In this document: positions 27,491 to 38,994 of the stretch, in pieces
Layout: every line of letters begins with the position of its first letter
How positions within the stretch are numbered: the first letter of the stretch is position 1
Assembly (NCBI GenBank): GCA_963969395.1
Contig: OZ017804.1
Coordinates: 6,882,001 to 6,946,000, forward strand
Reading direction: 5' to 3'
Origin: Pseudoscleropodium purum
Lineage: Eukaryota; Streptophyta; Bryopsida; Hypnales; Brachytheciaceae
Length of the DNA stretch: 64,000 nt
Position numbers and translations under genes: made by a program
The notes under the pieces: model-generated
Databases searched by the model: none
What the model was told of the DNA's origin: nothing
What the model saw: only the letters and a program-made list of their open reading frames with translations

Positions 27491-27556
27491 CACTACAAGA
27501 AACTTATATTTAACTGATATTTAACTAATTATGGACAAATCCATAGTCCAGAAATA
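27491..27556 (+). repeat. Left terminal inverted repeat of the large element
   Basis: Starts CACTACAAGAAACTTATATT and continues through a partial duplication (ATTTAACTGATATTTAACT) to AATTATGGACAAATCCATAG. Compared with the right end it lacks an internal GGACAATTGCACAAATTAT segment. GGACAAATCCATAGTCC is itself a small dyad. Confidence 0.75.
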
Positions 27557-27718
27557 AATCGGCCGTTAGCCGATATAGTCGAATGCATAGATTTGTGTAT
27601 CATAAGCAATGAACAGAAATGGACGCAACCACTAAACAAACCAAAGTACCACAACACACGGCAAGTTATTGAGTTCAGAGCCTACAATTAGTAGTTAAAT
27701 GAATAATTTCATAAGCTC

Positions 27719-28148
27719 CTATGCTGTGTCCAAATTTGGAACAAAGTATCGGCTGGCACCTGATACTGCCAACCGATTCCTAACATCATTCTCTAAAGCA
27801 CCTAGATCTATGAAAGTGTTTGCACTACGTAAACTATGAAAATCGACTATGGCAGCCATCTGTAAGATGAAGAGCAACGAATGCTCCTCCTTAAACCCTA
27901 AACCTTGAGTCCATCCGATCCAATGAACTGAATTGCTCGTATCAACTGGCAGCCGATATCCCCCCCAGAAAACTCCAGAGAACAGGTCTTGAAGTGAAGA
28001 GGCAATCGATTCGATAATACTGGCGTTGACAATAAAGCCATTCAAATTTGGGAATAAGGTAAAGGGGACGAGATTGGAAGGTATTGAATCCCCCCCCGAT
28101 TCCAGTCTGCAAGGGTATCGGCTGGCGGCCGATACCATGTAGGAAAAA
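27719..28148 (-). other. Downstream end of the minus-strand arm; possible broken exon(s)
   Basis: A frame of 162 codons spans 28207-27719, but its first part overlaps the end of the HAD-like gene in another frame. Two palindromes (28116, 27940) and a third (27747) sit within it, which elsewhere in this element mark introns or spacers. The middle (LVPFTLFPNLNGFIVNASII, then SIASSLQDLF) could be an exon. I cannot assign a family and do not call a gene. Confidence 0.25.
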
Positions 28149-28799
28149 TCACCAGAATATCCCATTCCAGTTTGGCTTCCCGTACTTGATTGACTGTGCA
28201 ATCTCATAGTGTAATTGTCTCGGTCTGATTGCGCCTTTCATGTATTCCGAGACTGACTCATGCTCATGCATGGGATAAATGAATGGAATAATATCCGTTG
28301 AAATGTTCGGAATAACTCTACTACTATTCGGGAAATTGAGATCCCTCGTAAATGGTAGCGGAATATAGCACGCCGGATCCGGCGTCCTCCTAAGCGAAAG
28401 CGGGCACACATCGACCATGAGCACTTGGTCCGTGAAGCATGTCATCTTGGATGGTCTCTTAGTGTGAAGTATTGAGAGCATTTTGTAGCACCACGGGAAA
28501 TTCTGGCTATCTACACAGTACTCTCTGCCATAAACGAACGCTAGGTTGTCTCTGACATGTTTTGGAAGTAAGTGCGCAAGCAGAGGCCTAAGATCCACTA
28601 TTGGCATCCTAGACCAAATTCCTACGTGGAACTTTTCAAACAATGTCATGAACATTGCAACTAGCCCTGGCCTTTTAATGACATTTCTGTGCGGGTCCGA
28701 CTTGTCCACCTCGATATTCGGGTCGAGATAACAAAGTAGTCCCGTGACGCATAGAACCACACATTTCTTGAACGACTGTGGATGGCCCACGTTGGACTC
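28149..28799 (-). CDS. HAD/NIF-type (CTD small-phosphatase-like) protein, degenerate, 3' exon
   Basis: The exon begins after a strong acceptor (CTAACTCATGTTCTGTTCAG, exon from 28799, phase 0) and ends at TGA 28149, giving 217 codons with the stop. It follows the layout of NLI-interacting-factor/FCP1-like HAD domains: VVLCVTGLLCYL at the motif I position, RPGLVAMFMTLFEKFHVGIW leading into the motif II region (WSR), and VLMVDVCPLS at motif III/IV. The motif I Asp pair (DxDGT) is missing, so phosphatase chemistry is unlikely. It lies 3' of a second, similar HAD-like gene on the same strand. The first exon was not found; a palindrome at 28874 lies in what should be the upstream intron. It is probably a structural or regulatory derivative, or simply decayed; I cannot tell which. 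Confidence 0.5.
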   Translation of the reverse strand, partial: ESNVGHPQSFKKCVVLCVTGLLCYLDPNIEVDKSDPHRNVIKRPGLVAMFMTLFEKFHVGIWSRMPIVDLRPLLAHLLPKHVRDNLAFVYGREYCVDSQNFPWCYKMLSILHTKRPSKMTCFTDQVLMVDVCPLSLRRTPDPACYIPLPFTRDLNFPNSSRVIPNISTDIIPFIYPMHEHESVSEYMKGAIRPRQLHYEIAQSIKYGKPNWNGIFW

Positions 28800-29250
28800 C
28801 TGAACAGAACATGAGTTAGTAGCTACAAGATTATACAACATCAACATCCACTGAAAGAAGACAAGCCAGTTGATATCGGCTGGCAGCCGATACTGCGGCC
28901 TGACACAAGACAGCAGCCAATAATTCATATTGAGAAACAAACAAAAGGTGCCAGATAGATTGTGCACAGATGAGTGAATGCCTGCACCTACATTATTGCG
29001 ATCACTTGATTAGAATGACCAAGACCTAATGCTGAAACTCTCAAAGGAAACATTTGAATGCTTTGAGAGTGAGTGTCCCATGCGCAAGTTTTAGGAAAAA
29101 TCGGACTGAAATGCCTTCATTACAAGAAAATTGATTAATCAATACAAAAGAAAATAATGTATACAAAAGATGTAGTCTCTAGACGTCCTCCTTTATCTAC
29201 AGAGAATATATACAATCTACAGAAATATGTGTCGGCTGGCAGCCGATACA
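28800..29250. other. Spacer between the two HAD-like genes
   Basis: Contains palindromes at 28874 and 29230. The latter directly follows the TAG of the upstream HAD-like gene. AT-rich text at 29100-29175 fits a 3' untranslated region. The missing first exon of the 28149-28799 gene may be here, but no credible ATG-donor pair stood out. Confidence 0.35.
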
Positions 29251-30119
29251 CTACGCCTCCTCCATTAGGACCCGTGGGCTAGGAACTCCCATGGCCTGCA
29301 GCTCCTTCAGTGAATATGGCACCTCGAATCTCTTTTGATATGGCGGTGTCACATTCACGAATTGATTATGAAGAAGAGAGCCCGGCATACAGCGTGCACT
29401 CCCAAGTGAAGAGTTCTTTAGACAGAACTCTGGGACCGTGAGTCCCGAAGACAAAAACCGTTCAATGAACGGGATGAGCTTCGCCTGGAGATAAGGCAGT
29501 TTTCCACCCTTCAGCGAACCCTCCGAATACATAGTAACCGCGGGTGGATGAATCGCACTATATGGCTGATTCAAAACGTTCCGATAGGGCTCGTGATCCA
29601 CGATCAATGAGTTGTTGATCGTGGCCCCATTATCGTACAAGGAGGATGAAGCGAGAATCCTTGCGAGACGCTTCAGAAAAACTGGTCGTGTGGGATTCTG
29701 AGGATCTCGATAAGCGCTCTCGTCACAATACTCCTGTCCAAAAGCCAGGTAATCGTCTCCGATATCCGGCACCATCCATTTCAGGTTATGAAGACGCTGC
29801 TCAAGAGTCTTCTTGGGTAAATGCGACCAATAAACGATCTGAATGTCCTGACCCTTACAGAACCTGATGAACTCCTGAAGACCTGGTCGAGGTCTTACTT
29901 GCGACCTCTGATGCATACTTTTCTCTTTAAAAATGAGGGGCTCATAGAAGAGTAGAGTTCCTTGAACCTCAAGGAAAAGAAACAACTTCGGAGTCGCTAC
30001 CTGAGACGGGCCAGCACTAGACGTTTTCCCTGCCCTTTCTTCTAGAGCTGGTTTGTCACACTCCTGCCAACCTTCAGACGCGGTGGCGGGGAATTTCTCA
30101 GAAGATTTGGAGTCATCAT
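29251..30119 (-). CDS. HAD/NIF-type (CTD small-phosphatase-like) protein, degenerate catalytic motif, 3' exon
   Basis: The exon starts at 30119 after the acceptor TTTCGTTTTGCAATGCAG (phase 1) and runs open to TAG 29251 (289 full codons). The HAD domain follows the NIF/FCP1 order: KLFLFLEVQGTLLFYEPLIF (motif I, with EVQGT in place of DxDGT), RPRPGLQEFIRFCKGQDIQI then VYWSHL (motif II), and NSLIVDHEPYRNVLNQPYSA (motif III/IV, where active members have DD). Loss of the nucleophile Asp argues against phosphatase activity. It is clearly related to the 28149-28799 product but better preserved. It lies immediately 3' of the ParB-like gene on the same strand. The 5' exon was not identified. Whether it is a separate gene or continues the same transcript cannot be decided here. 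Confidence 0.6.
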
Positions 30120-33100
30120 CTGCATTGCAAAACGAAATACATAGAGCATGAGAAGCAATGAACCTAGGTACAGAACAAAACATTCGTGCACTGTATCGGC
30201 TGGCAGCCGACACAGTCCATAAGTACTCTAGTTTGCCGAGATGAAGGCTCCTACTGACAAGTCTACGCACAAGTCTGAGCCAGGCAGTGCTACGTATACA
30301 TGAGCTATTTTAGATACTCCACAAACATCGCGGAGCATGTCTATCACCTATGAACCTCCAGTCTGAGCCCGCCTCTGAGATCGAGCGGGAGACATCGCTT
30401 CATTTGGGAAGTCCTGCTCCCGCGCCGCTGTGCCACCGTCTTCCTCGTCACTCGGTCGTTTCCGCTTTTGCTGAATCCGAGTTGACCTCCGCGAGTCCGC
30501 CGACTCCGACTCCTTTTCGAGCGTGGCCGACTTGCTTCTCCCCCGTCGTGGTTCAAGCGGGGAAACCACCATGGGTGTCGGCTGACAGCCGATACTAATG
30601 TCAGCTGTAGTAGCTGGGTGGCCAATTGCAGTGACTCCCACTTGAGGCTCTGTCGCAGGACTAACCACTGGAGCCTGTGGAATCCTGCGAATCTCCTCTG
30701 ATGGTGGCTGAACGTGCAAGTCCACGACCATTGCGATCGATGAATTTTTCGGTCGGAGCATCCCGAGCGTCTCCGAATTTGGAGCCGGGGGGAGATTGAG
30801 AGAACGCCGCGGAGATGAAGGACTTCGTTGCCGCTGCCTTCGGATGAGTGTCTCTTCCGGGGTGTCATCGCTATCTGAGTCAATCAGAAACGTCTGAATT
30901 TCTGGTCGCTCCTGAGATTGACCCTGCGGCCGTCTCCGCGCCGCCGCGCCACCGGGAGTCTCCGTCAGATTGAGGGTTGAGATCGGCCGCGGTTGCTGAT
31001 GTGATGCCGCAGACGACACTTGCCCCGATCCGCTTGCGCCCCCTCGGTTTGTCAGCACAGGCGTCCCCGAAGAAGGTCCCAAGGAAGCCGAGGAGACGAG
31101 GTTCATTCCCCTCACACGTTCCGTGGCCTTCTGCAATCCGTCCTCCTCCCGAATGAACTCCATGATGGCCCGCCCATTCCTCTGCGAACCCATGGAGTAC
31201 AAGTGAGTAACATGTTGTATCGGCTGCCAGCCGACAGGATTTCACTTCCTCTGAACAATGCAAATGTGAGGAAGGGATAAGAAAACTTACTAGGGCGCTC
31301 TTCATGACGTTCCCGCCCCCCCAGATGTTGATGACGGTGGCATCCTTGGATTTTAGGGTCGGCATCATCAGTTTCTCTAGAAGTCCATGACCAACCCCGC
31401 ACATCCCGCCATTCCAGTCGACCTCGCCCTCAACGTCGACATTGAACCAGTCGGGCGCCTTGTTGATCCCAGTGAAGCGCTTGAAGACCGAGAAAATACT
31501 GGACCTGTCCTCGGGCTTCGGGAAGGTCAAGGACAGAGTCACCAAAGGCATGGATTCAATCTCCGCCTTCTGAAAGCCTCCACGGGGAGATGGTTGATAG
31601 TACACCAAATGGTAGTACCAGGAGGACGAGGACGAGTACGAGGCCGTCGCGACAAAATCTCGGAAACGCGTGTTCCCGATAAGGAGCATTGGCAGGGGGA
31701 TGTACGCTTCGGTCTCCTCGATATTCGGACCGTCCACCTCAGGGATTTCAGCGGCCAGTGCTAGATCGAGTAGATCGTTCTTGTTCACTGGAACCGGTTC
31801 CCCCATATCTGTATACCCAAAGAGGACAATGAATTTTTTGTCCTCGGGTTCCAGCGCCATATTCCCCTTCGATTGACGGACGAAGTCGACCACCTCAGGA
31901 ATACTCTCTCCAACATAGCATTCGTATTTCAGGTCAGCGGACTTCCCACGTGTCGGAGGCAATTCGACTTTGGTGTAGTTCGCCAACGTTGTGAAGAAGA
32001 CCCCCGACGCCTTGCCATCCTTCGACTTGTCCGTCGTTGGATTCATAGGGTTCACTCGCCCCTTCAACCAGTTGTTGGTGTCCGTGAACTTCATCATGTC
32101 CTTCCAGACGTTTCAGACTACGGCCGCTGATTACCCTTCCTTTTCAGCAAGCTCCATCCAATCCTCGTCAGTATATGGGGTCCAATTGTGGTCCTTGCAA
32201 GGAAGGGGATGCTTCTTCCTGGTCCACATGATCTCGTTCATGACGATCCTGTCCAGCTTTTTGTCCTTGCACCAGTCGAAGAGAGTGATCTTCTCCGAGG
32301 ACTTGGCCTTCGCGGTGTTCTTGATGCTCACGCGAAGTGCAACGATCTCCCGCCCTAGCTCGCACAGATCCGAATCCCAAAGCCCCAGCGTTGGCGTGAG
32401 ATCCGTTTTGGTGATGTGAGTGAGCGGCTTCCGATTGACGAGGAGATTCGGCACAGTTCCATCATCTCCAATAAGCTCCCCGTTCTCCCACGCATCGAAG
32501 ACCTCCGTCCATAGCACCTAGGTGGTCTCCTTGATGAAGATGAGGGGCAACTTGGAGGACACCTTCTCATCCACGAAGTGCGCCATCACCTTCAGCTTCG
32601 CAGCCTGGAGGAGTTCCACCGGAATGTTTAGAACATGCGAGAATGGTATCGGCTGCCAGCCGATACATAAAATATTAATCAAAAGGGACAAAAAAATAAA
32701 GGTGCGTGGGAATTACCTCAAATGCTGCTGACGGCTTTCCACCTCCACGATGTGGCTTTGAGCACCCCGCCTGCACCCACGCCGCTCTTCCCATCTTTGC
32801 GCAGGATCTGAAGGTCTCCTTTGCCACTTTCTCCGTGATGTTGAGATTGAGGGCATTGGAGACTTTGACGAGTGTGTCCGGGTCTCTACTGAATACCGGA
32901 ATGACCTCGAATTCCAGGAGGTCGGTTTTGGCTTCAGAGCCGTCCGGATATTGCTCGGCCAATTCTTGACAGGCCGTCACTATGTGTTGCCCACCAATGA
33001 TATACCAGTGGACATTTGGCGCCTTCCACCACGGCATTGAGATGCCGTCGACAACAACAGTCTGATCCATCCCGGGACACTCGTCCATCACGGCGTCTAG

Positions 33101-34331
33101 CCCTTTGTCCGTTGGCAGTAGAGCCCGCTTCAGAGGAATCCCATGGATTTCTGGCTTCTTCTTGATGGACCCGTATCCCTTGTACATGGTCTTCACCTGA
33201 ATTGAGAGAAGGCCAAAATATTATAGACCAGCTGCAGATGTCGGCTGCCAGCCGATACATTATATGGGAAGATAAAAACCAGTAAAGGATGGAAGTGATC
33301 GTCGAATTACCTGGCCAAGTCGGTCCTTTGCAATCTTCCGGTACTTCAACTCGTCCGGTGCAATGTGGAATTTGTCCGAGTGAATGACCCCTGGAAGTCG
33401 CTGCTTCTTGTAAGGAAACGCGTGCAGGAGCCCCGTTTCCAACGCGTGGTAAATAGCGTTCACCTCGTTCTCCTTCGTCTTGGTTGTGAGATGATTTCCA
33501 CGCCGAAGTGCCTCGTCGAGTGTCAAATTTAGCGGCTTGTTGGGGTCGTCCCTGGCCTTCACTTTTCTCTTCGATTTGCTGGGTGACCCGGTCTCCTGCA
33601 GATCAGTAGCAGCGTCTTTAGTCACTCTCGCCGCCACTTGCTTCCTCGCCGAGGGTACCTTTTTCTTCCCCTTTTCCAATTCACGAGCGATGAACGCATT
33701 GTGCTCATCGCGCTCTATCTTCAAGCACTCCCAGCCCTAGATGAGCTCCTCTGTACTGGACGGCGTGCTTCCCTCAAACGTCATGCCCATCGACATTGAC
33801 TTCTCTCCGCAGACCTCCTCCGTGCACTTGTTCACCGGCAACTCCACCGCGAAATAATCGGCAACTCCATCCGTGCTTCCCAATGGCATCAAGCATATCA
33901 TGACGTGCACGGAATCGCCAACAGCCATGACGGACAATACACTTCCTTTGCCAGGGGTCATGTTCCCTTTCAGCTTGAAGGAGCATACGATCTCCACTGT
34001 CGTGTCGGGTAACAGCCTCCAACACAGACCCCATTCTTGGATGGCCTCGATTGCTCGCTGTCGCAGCTTAAAATTTTGATTTTCTTAGTATACACCAAAA
34101 TAGGAACGGAAACTAGTCATTAGGGAACCGGATCCGATAAGGTGGAGAAGGAAAACTCAAAATTAGCACGGAATGTGAAGTAGTGGGCCTCTTGGATCTA
34201 ATCCGGTCAGGAGTAACTAACGACGGAAACGGAATGTAACACGGATTAGGTCTAGGACCGGATTATGATGATGAACCGGATTATGATGGTAAACCGGATT
34301 TATGATGACAAACCGGAAAGGGTCCAGGGAG

Positions 34332-34338
34332 TATAAAA
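34332..34338 (+). promoter_or_regulatory. TATA box of the 3.3 kb element, copy 1
   Basis: TATAAAA in GAGTATAAAAGGAGGAGC, about 180 bases before the ORF start. It is conserved in copy 2 at 39811. It is preceded by four ACCGGA-type motifs in about 60 bases. Confidence 0.7.
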
Positions 34339-34513
34339 GGAGGAGCTTTCACTGTTGCACCCCCTTTTAGAAACTCGACCTTGAGCGTGCGCGGTTGAGT
34401 TTTTGGCGTTTGTGCGTTTGTGTTCTATTTGTTTTGATTCTGGTTGAGATCGGAGAGAGAACGTGCAGAACGGGACATGCGGCTAGGAGAGAGTGAGATA
34501 GATTGGAGAGGGA

Positions 34514-36172
34514 ATGCCGCCGCTACGTAGGTCGAGACAAGCGAGTCCCTCTAGAGGCGAGGTGAAGCTCCGGAAAGTCATTCCGGTTATTCCCTCCACA
34601 GAGCCGGAAAAGTCTCAACTCATGGAGGATCTCAAATCCATGGGTTGCCTCGGGTTTGCCGAGAAACCCTGGGGTTTTAGGGAGGAGAGAATGGTCAAGG
34701 AGCTCCTCGGAAAGCTGTCCAATCAGTTTGACAACACCGTGAGAGGAACTCCCGTCAGCTGGAACGAGGGAATGTGGAGAGCGGTTTATGGTTTCCGGGC
34801 AGGAGGTTTAGGGATGGCGAACCGGAAGGATGAGTTTGTCCGAGGGAAGTTCCAGGGAGCCGTCAACCCGAAGGACGGATACGCGGTCGAGGATTGCGAG
34901 GATGACCGACACCGTCGGCTCCTGCAATTCCTGGTTCCGGTTCTTCACCCGGAAAAGCCGACCAGGGTGACGATCACCCTCGGCAACACCATTTTCGGTG
35001 CCCTAAGTGGTACCCGGAAAGTGGACTGGGCACGAATCATTTCCGATCTCGTGGCCCAACTCGTTAGTAGGGTTGGGAAGAAAAGGGCCACTCCAGTGTG
35101 CCCTTACCTCTTCCACCTCTATCGGGAACACCAAGTCCTCACCGACACGGAGGAGAAGGTGTGGAAGACTCAGGAAGTCCTCCTGAAGTATGGGGAGTCG
35201 GAAACGGATGACGAGGCCGAATCCGATTCCGGGTCAGAACGGGAGTCGAGTGAGGAAGAGGAGGAACCGATGCCGCCGATCAAGCGACAGAAGTTGACGC
35301 CTCTACACAAGCGCGGGACGCCTCCCGGTCAAGATAGACCGGCCCCGGAAGAGAAACCGGAAGCCGAGAAGACCGTTTCCGGGGGAGACCCGGAAATGCA
35401 AGATCCGTTCAACGGTCTGATCAATGTCCTCTGCAACATCAGGGCGGATTGGGAGGTCAAGCACAAGACGCTTGCGGCGATCGGCAAGTTGGTAGGTGTG
35501 CCACCGGACAGCAAGTTGGCGGAACAGGTGGTGGAGTGCATCACGAATCCGGAAGAGACCCGGAAACAGGAAGTAGAGATCCGCCGGTTGCAGGAGGAGG
35601 TAGATAAACTGAAGGCAACTCTTTTTGCCTATCAGGAAGACGTGACGGCCGCCCGGGAGATGGCGGAGGAGACTTGGAAGATAGTCGAGTAGATTAAGGC
35701 GGTCCTGGGAGAGACCGGAACGGCCGCCGCCAAAGCGAAGCTCTTCGACGAGAAGATCCACGAAGAGAAGAAACTATCCGGTTCCCGGATGGTCCGGATT
35801 CTCGCCGACTTCACTGAGCAGGTGGAGACAGCAATGGTGGAGGGGCGGAAGGCTGCGGACCGGATCGAGGAAAGCAGTCGGAAGCTGACTGGAGCGACGT
35901 GCTACAAAGGGATTCATCTTTCGGATATCTCGCTACCGGATCTCTTTCCGGACGCGACTATTGCGAAGGATAGGAAGGATTGGACTCCTGAGTCCAAGAA
36001 GTCTGCACGGACTGGGACTCCGGGCACGAGACCGGATATCACCATCGACTTGGAGTCTCCACCCGGATCTAATCCTGCGGAGGGGGAACGGATCTGGAAT
36101 TTGAGTGAAGTCTTCGAGGAGCTAGTCCCGGAGATCGGAAGCCCGACAATAGGATCCAGAGTTGTAGGGTAG
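34514..36172 (+). pseudogene. 552-codon ORF of the 3.3 kb element, copy 1, with one premature TAG
   Basis: ATG at 34514, stop at 36172. The same frame is interrupted by TAG at 35690-35692, where copy 2 has CAG (Gln), so a C-to-T change killed it. Otherwise it is colinear with 40001-41659. The N-terminal half (about 30-230) resembles the 'putative plant transposon protein' type of domain, with VDWARIISDLVAQLV and PYLFHLYREHQVLT. It is followed by an acidic stretch, a basic nuclear-localisation-like cluster (IKRQKLTP) and a long coiled coil. The assignment to that domain is from memory of its general pattern and is tentative. Confidence 0.75.
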
Positions 36173-36324
36173 ATAGGATTTTGGATTTTAGTTAGGAGTA
36201 GGAGCGGATCCGGATCCGGATCCGGCTCAACAGTATTAGGTTAGCCAGAAGTTAGATTAGGATGGCGGCGGACCCCTACGGGTTTTCCGCTCCTTTTTGT
36301 GCTTTTAGGGTTTTTTACCCTTTG

Positions 36325-36332
36325 TATATAAA
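36325..36332 (+). promoter_or_regulatory. Second TATA-like box in the 3.3 kb element, copy 1
   Basis: TATATAAA in CTTTGTATATAAATCGG, about 150 bases downstream of the ORF stop. It is conserved at 41811 in copy 2. It could drive transcription out of the unit, as a retrotransposon U3 promoter would. The following 1 kb (36333-37355) has no gene that I trust. Confidence 0.5.
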
Positions 36333-37810
36333 TCGGTTCCCGCGATGGGAATTGGGAGTTGTTCATTTTGCAAACTTCTTGTACTTTTCTATTCTCTTCA
36401 TTGTGTGTCTCTCTCCAGCGCGACAGGATTGTATGATGTGGAGTTAGGATAGTACGAGTTGGTTTGCGAGTGATTTCTCCCCTTGGTGTTTATTTTCCGA
36501 TCCTAGGTGCATGTGAGTAGGTATCGAAGAGTTGGAAGTGAACTTAGTTCCTCAGCACTTCTAAAGTTTGTGATTCCGGGTGAGAAAGCCGTTGTTAGGC
36601 TAGGCGGGTAGGGAGGGATTCCTTAGCTGCGCTAGAACTCCCGGGTGGGAAATCCGGTCGAGTGTCCGATCTCCTGTGAGGTCTCACCACCCGTATGGGT
36701 AACGGAAGAACTTTAGTTGATGTTGGAACGGACGGGTGCACTTGTAACCACCTGTCTTCGCACGGATCGGAAGTAGCATCAAGGTCGTTGTAGTACGTGA
36801 GGGTCGAGTGTGGGGTCTTTGTGTGACCTACAATCCGGATTGCTATCTGGGTTGTTGTGAAGGACCAAACCGGATCCGGATTAGCTTAGGCGTTTAGGAA
36901 GTAGGACAGTGGGTCTTCAGCCACTATAAGTCACGGAAGGAGTGGTGGGCCTACCACTCTCAAATGTAAGCGGCGACCTCTCTGATGGTGAAACAGAGGC
37001 AAAACTAAACCGGATAGGACTACGGATACAGGATGACCATCCCGACCGGATTGGTCAGGACGGATTTCCAGGATCGGAAGTTGTGAGATCTTGGGATTTG
37101 GGTATTTGTATGGACCGGATAGTTAGTAGGACCGGAAGAAGGAGAAATCCGGTCTATAGTTATCCGGTGTGGTGGTATTTCTGGTTCTAGATCTAGGACC
37201 GGAAAGTAAGATTGGGATACTGACTTAGCTTAACTGCTTAATAGAGCTAGATACTTCACAGGATCTCGTGGGTTCGATCTTTAGAGTCACTTAGTTATAC
37301 TCTAGAGCGATTTTTGTGAGTATAATGGGGAATTGACCTGCCCTGTGCTGCGACACTCGCCATGTTGCCCTCGGTGGATACCCGTCTCCCAATATCCGAG
37401 AGTTTGGGATTTGCTTTCCCAGAAGGCGGGCCAAGAGAGTTGGCTTCCTATAGAACAATACAATTGAATTCTCAGTACACTCATACTATGCACCTTCACT
37501 TTGTGCATCCACTGTATCGGCTGCCAGCCGATACAACCTCTGAGTCCCTAAACCCTACCGTCGGAAGACATTTCTAGAAATTCCTAAGTCAACCGTCCCG
37601 GGATCATATCGGTTGCCAGCCGACATAGCTTAAGCTCAAGCTCCTAGTGAGTGCTGAAATGTATGTCGGCTGCTAGCCGATATAGCAAGTAATAGGTGCC
37701 TCAGAATCTCAATGGCTATCCTATATGATATAGCAAATGACAGTGTATCGGCTGGCAGCCGATACATGTAGTGAAAAGTACCTCTTAGTCGCCAAATCGG
37801 AGGACGCCAT

Positions 37811-38994
37811 CGCCAATGGACTCTGTTGCTTATCAGCTGCTGAAAAAGCACGCTTGCCTCGCTCTCCTTCACTGTCGGCTGGCCAGAAATGCGTATCGGC
37901 TGCGCTAGGATGTATCGGCTGCTACTTAGCTTTGCGACGGGATGTCAGCTGCAAGCCGGACTGGAGGGAGAATGGCAGAGTGAGAGTGAGTGAGAGAGAG
38001 AGTGAGTGACAGAGAGAGAGCAGGAGACGCAAATGGCAAATGAGAGAAAATGAAAGTGGCCAGGGGTGTATACCTCCTAAACCCTCGGCTGCTAGCCGGT
38101 AGGTGCAATCATGACAAACCGAGTCCGTTCTTCCATAAATTTCATCCATCGCAGGTTTTCATCCGTTAGCATGTACTCCACATCCAGCAAAGTACATGGA
38201 AGTTATGAACACTCATTGCAGAGATGCATACGTTTCCCAACACGATCTCCCGATGCACGGACTTGTCTCTCTTGCAATCACCACAACTTCATCCTCTTCC
38301 AGATTCAAATTTCAGGCGCCAAATTCAGTTTTAGGCTTGCTCACCTAGAATCAGATCTTGGAGGACTTCCATTTTCATTTTCATTTGCCCCACACACGCA
38401 CTCAGAGCGTCCAAGAACCGTCAGGGAATTGCAATGGCTTGTTGTGGAATGTTTATGAAGGATGCAACGTGACTGGGAATTCAGTAGACCTCCGTTCAGT
38501 GTAGCATTGAGTAGTCTCCGGGTTCATGAAGCTCTCATCGACAGTTGTTATTTGGCGTTTAGGCTTACGTAGGATTTGTAGTGGGATTTGAATTGCTCCA
38601 AGCTACATTTGAATTGCAGTAGGATTCTAATTGCAGTAGTAGTCAGGAGCATTCTCGAAAATTAGTTGCCAGACAGAGGTTCAGGATTTCCTATTCGGTT
38701 GCACATGTGTTTCCATTTCATTATTTTTACTGGTCAGAGCATCTGTGGACAGTGCCTAAATCATAGGAAGCGCAAAATCTAGCTTCGTGTATGATCCCCA
38801 AAGTTCTAGCTGTACAATCCTGCCCCTCTGCTTGACCGTACGGATAGTGGTATCGGCTACCAGCCGATACCAATTTGTGTACCAGGAAGGTCGTGAAGCA
38901 CCAGGTACACAGACGTATCGGCTGCCAGCCAATAAGGTCATCACGGGTCTGACGGAGATTCCGACATTGTGGGTTCTGACTCCAATTTCAAATC
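37811..38994. promoter_or_regulatory. Divergent intergenic region between the two large genes of the big element
   Basis: The ParB-like gene starts leftward at 37810 and the DUF7869-type gene rightward at 38995, so this 1.2 kb must hold both promoters. It contains good palindromes at 38851 and 38916, and half or decayed copies near 37873, 37892, 37912 and 38084. It also has a purine-rich GAGA/GTGA tract at 37978-38020. No unambiguous TATA box. Several short frames over it simply read through palindromes (YRLPAD, AASRY) and are not genes. Confidence 0.55.

Larger units (their letters stand above)
34054..37360 (+). mobile_element. 3.3 kb inserted element, copy 1, with 5-bp target duplication CTCGC
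   Basis: The element proper is 34059-37355. It starts TGTCGCAGC and ends GCTGCGACA, a 9-bp perfect inverted repeat that also fits the TG...CA rule of LTRs. CTCGC flanks it on both sides (34054-34058 and 37356-37360). It is nearly identical to copy 2 (39538-42841). It holds one long ORF, a TATA box before it (34332) and another after it (36325). It is studded with a CCGGAT/ATCCGG motif (several within 34120-34320, and GGATCCGGATCCGGATCCGG near 36205). It inserted into exon 2 of the ParB-like gene. It may be a solo LTR of a large retrotransposon or a self-contained short transposon. Two unlinked target duplications rule out the two copies being the LTR pair of one element. Confidence 0.9.
30348..37810 (-). 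pseudogene. Large 6-exon gene with ParB/DGQHR-like motif, broken by an insertion and four in-frame stops
   Basis: Exons: 37810-37782 (ATG), 37447-37361 joined across the inserted element to 34058-33311, 33196-32717, 32604-31291 and 31181-30348 (TAG). All junctions have GT/AG and the phases agree, giving 1164 codons. The 3.3 kb element plus one target duplication sits inside exon 2; the frame is restored if they are removed. In-frame stops: TAG 33737, TAG 32518, TAA 32131, TGA 32113. Recognisable parts: WYIIGGQHIVTACQEL at about residues 352-367, like the GGQHR/DGQHR box of ParB/Srx-fold proteins. The last exon is basic and Ser/Pro-rich, with the SUMO-interaction-like FLIDSDSDD and Lys/Arg clusters (IQQKRKRP) suggesting nuclear location. 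The middle (about 449-886) is unassigned. Every intron carries the element's palindrome. The function is unknown; a DNA-binding partner of the palindromes is a guess. Confidence 0.8.

Noticed and set aside
36942..37190. 82-codon ORF after the main ORF of the 3.3 kb element (also 42428-42661)
   Set aside because: It begins with GTG rather than ATG, and its similarity between copies is no higher than that of the surrounding non-coding DNA.
37302..38149. Short proteins containing YRLPAD / AASRY strings
   Set aside because: They are translations of the palindrome and its flanks in frames with no other support. The same peptides recur wherever the palindrome occurs.
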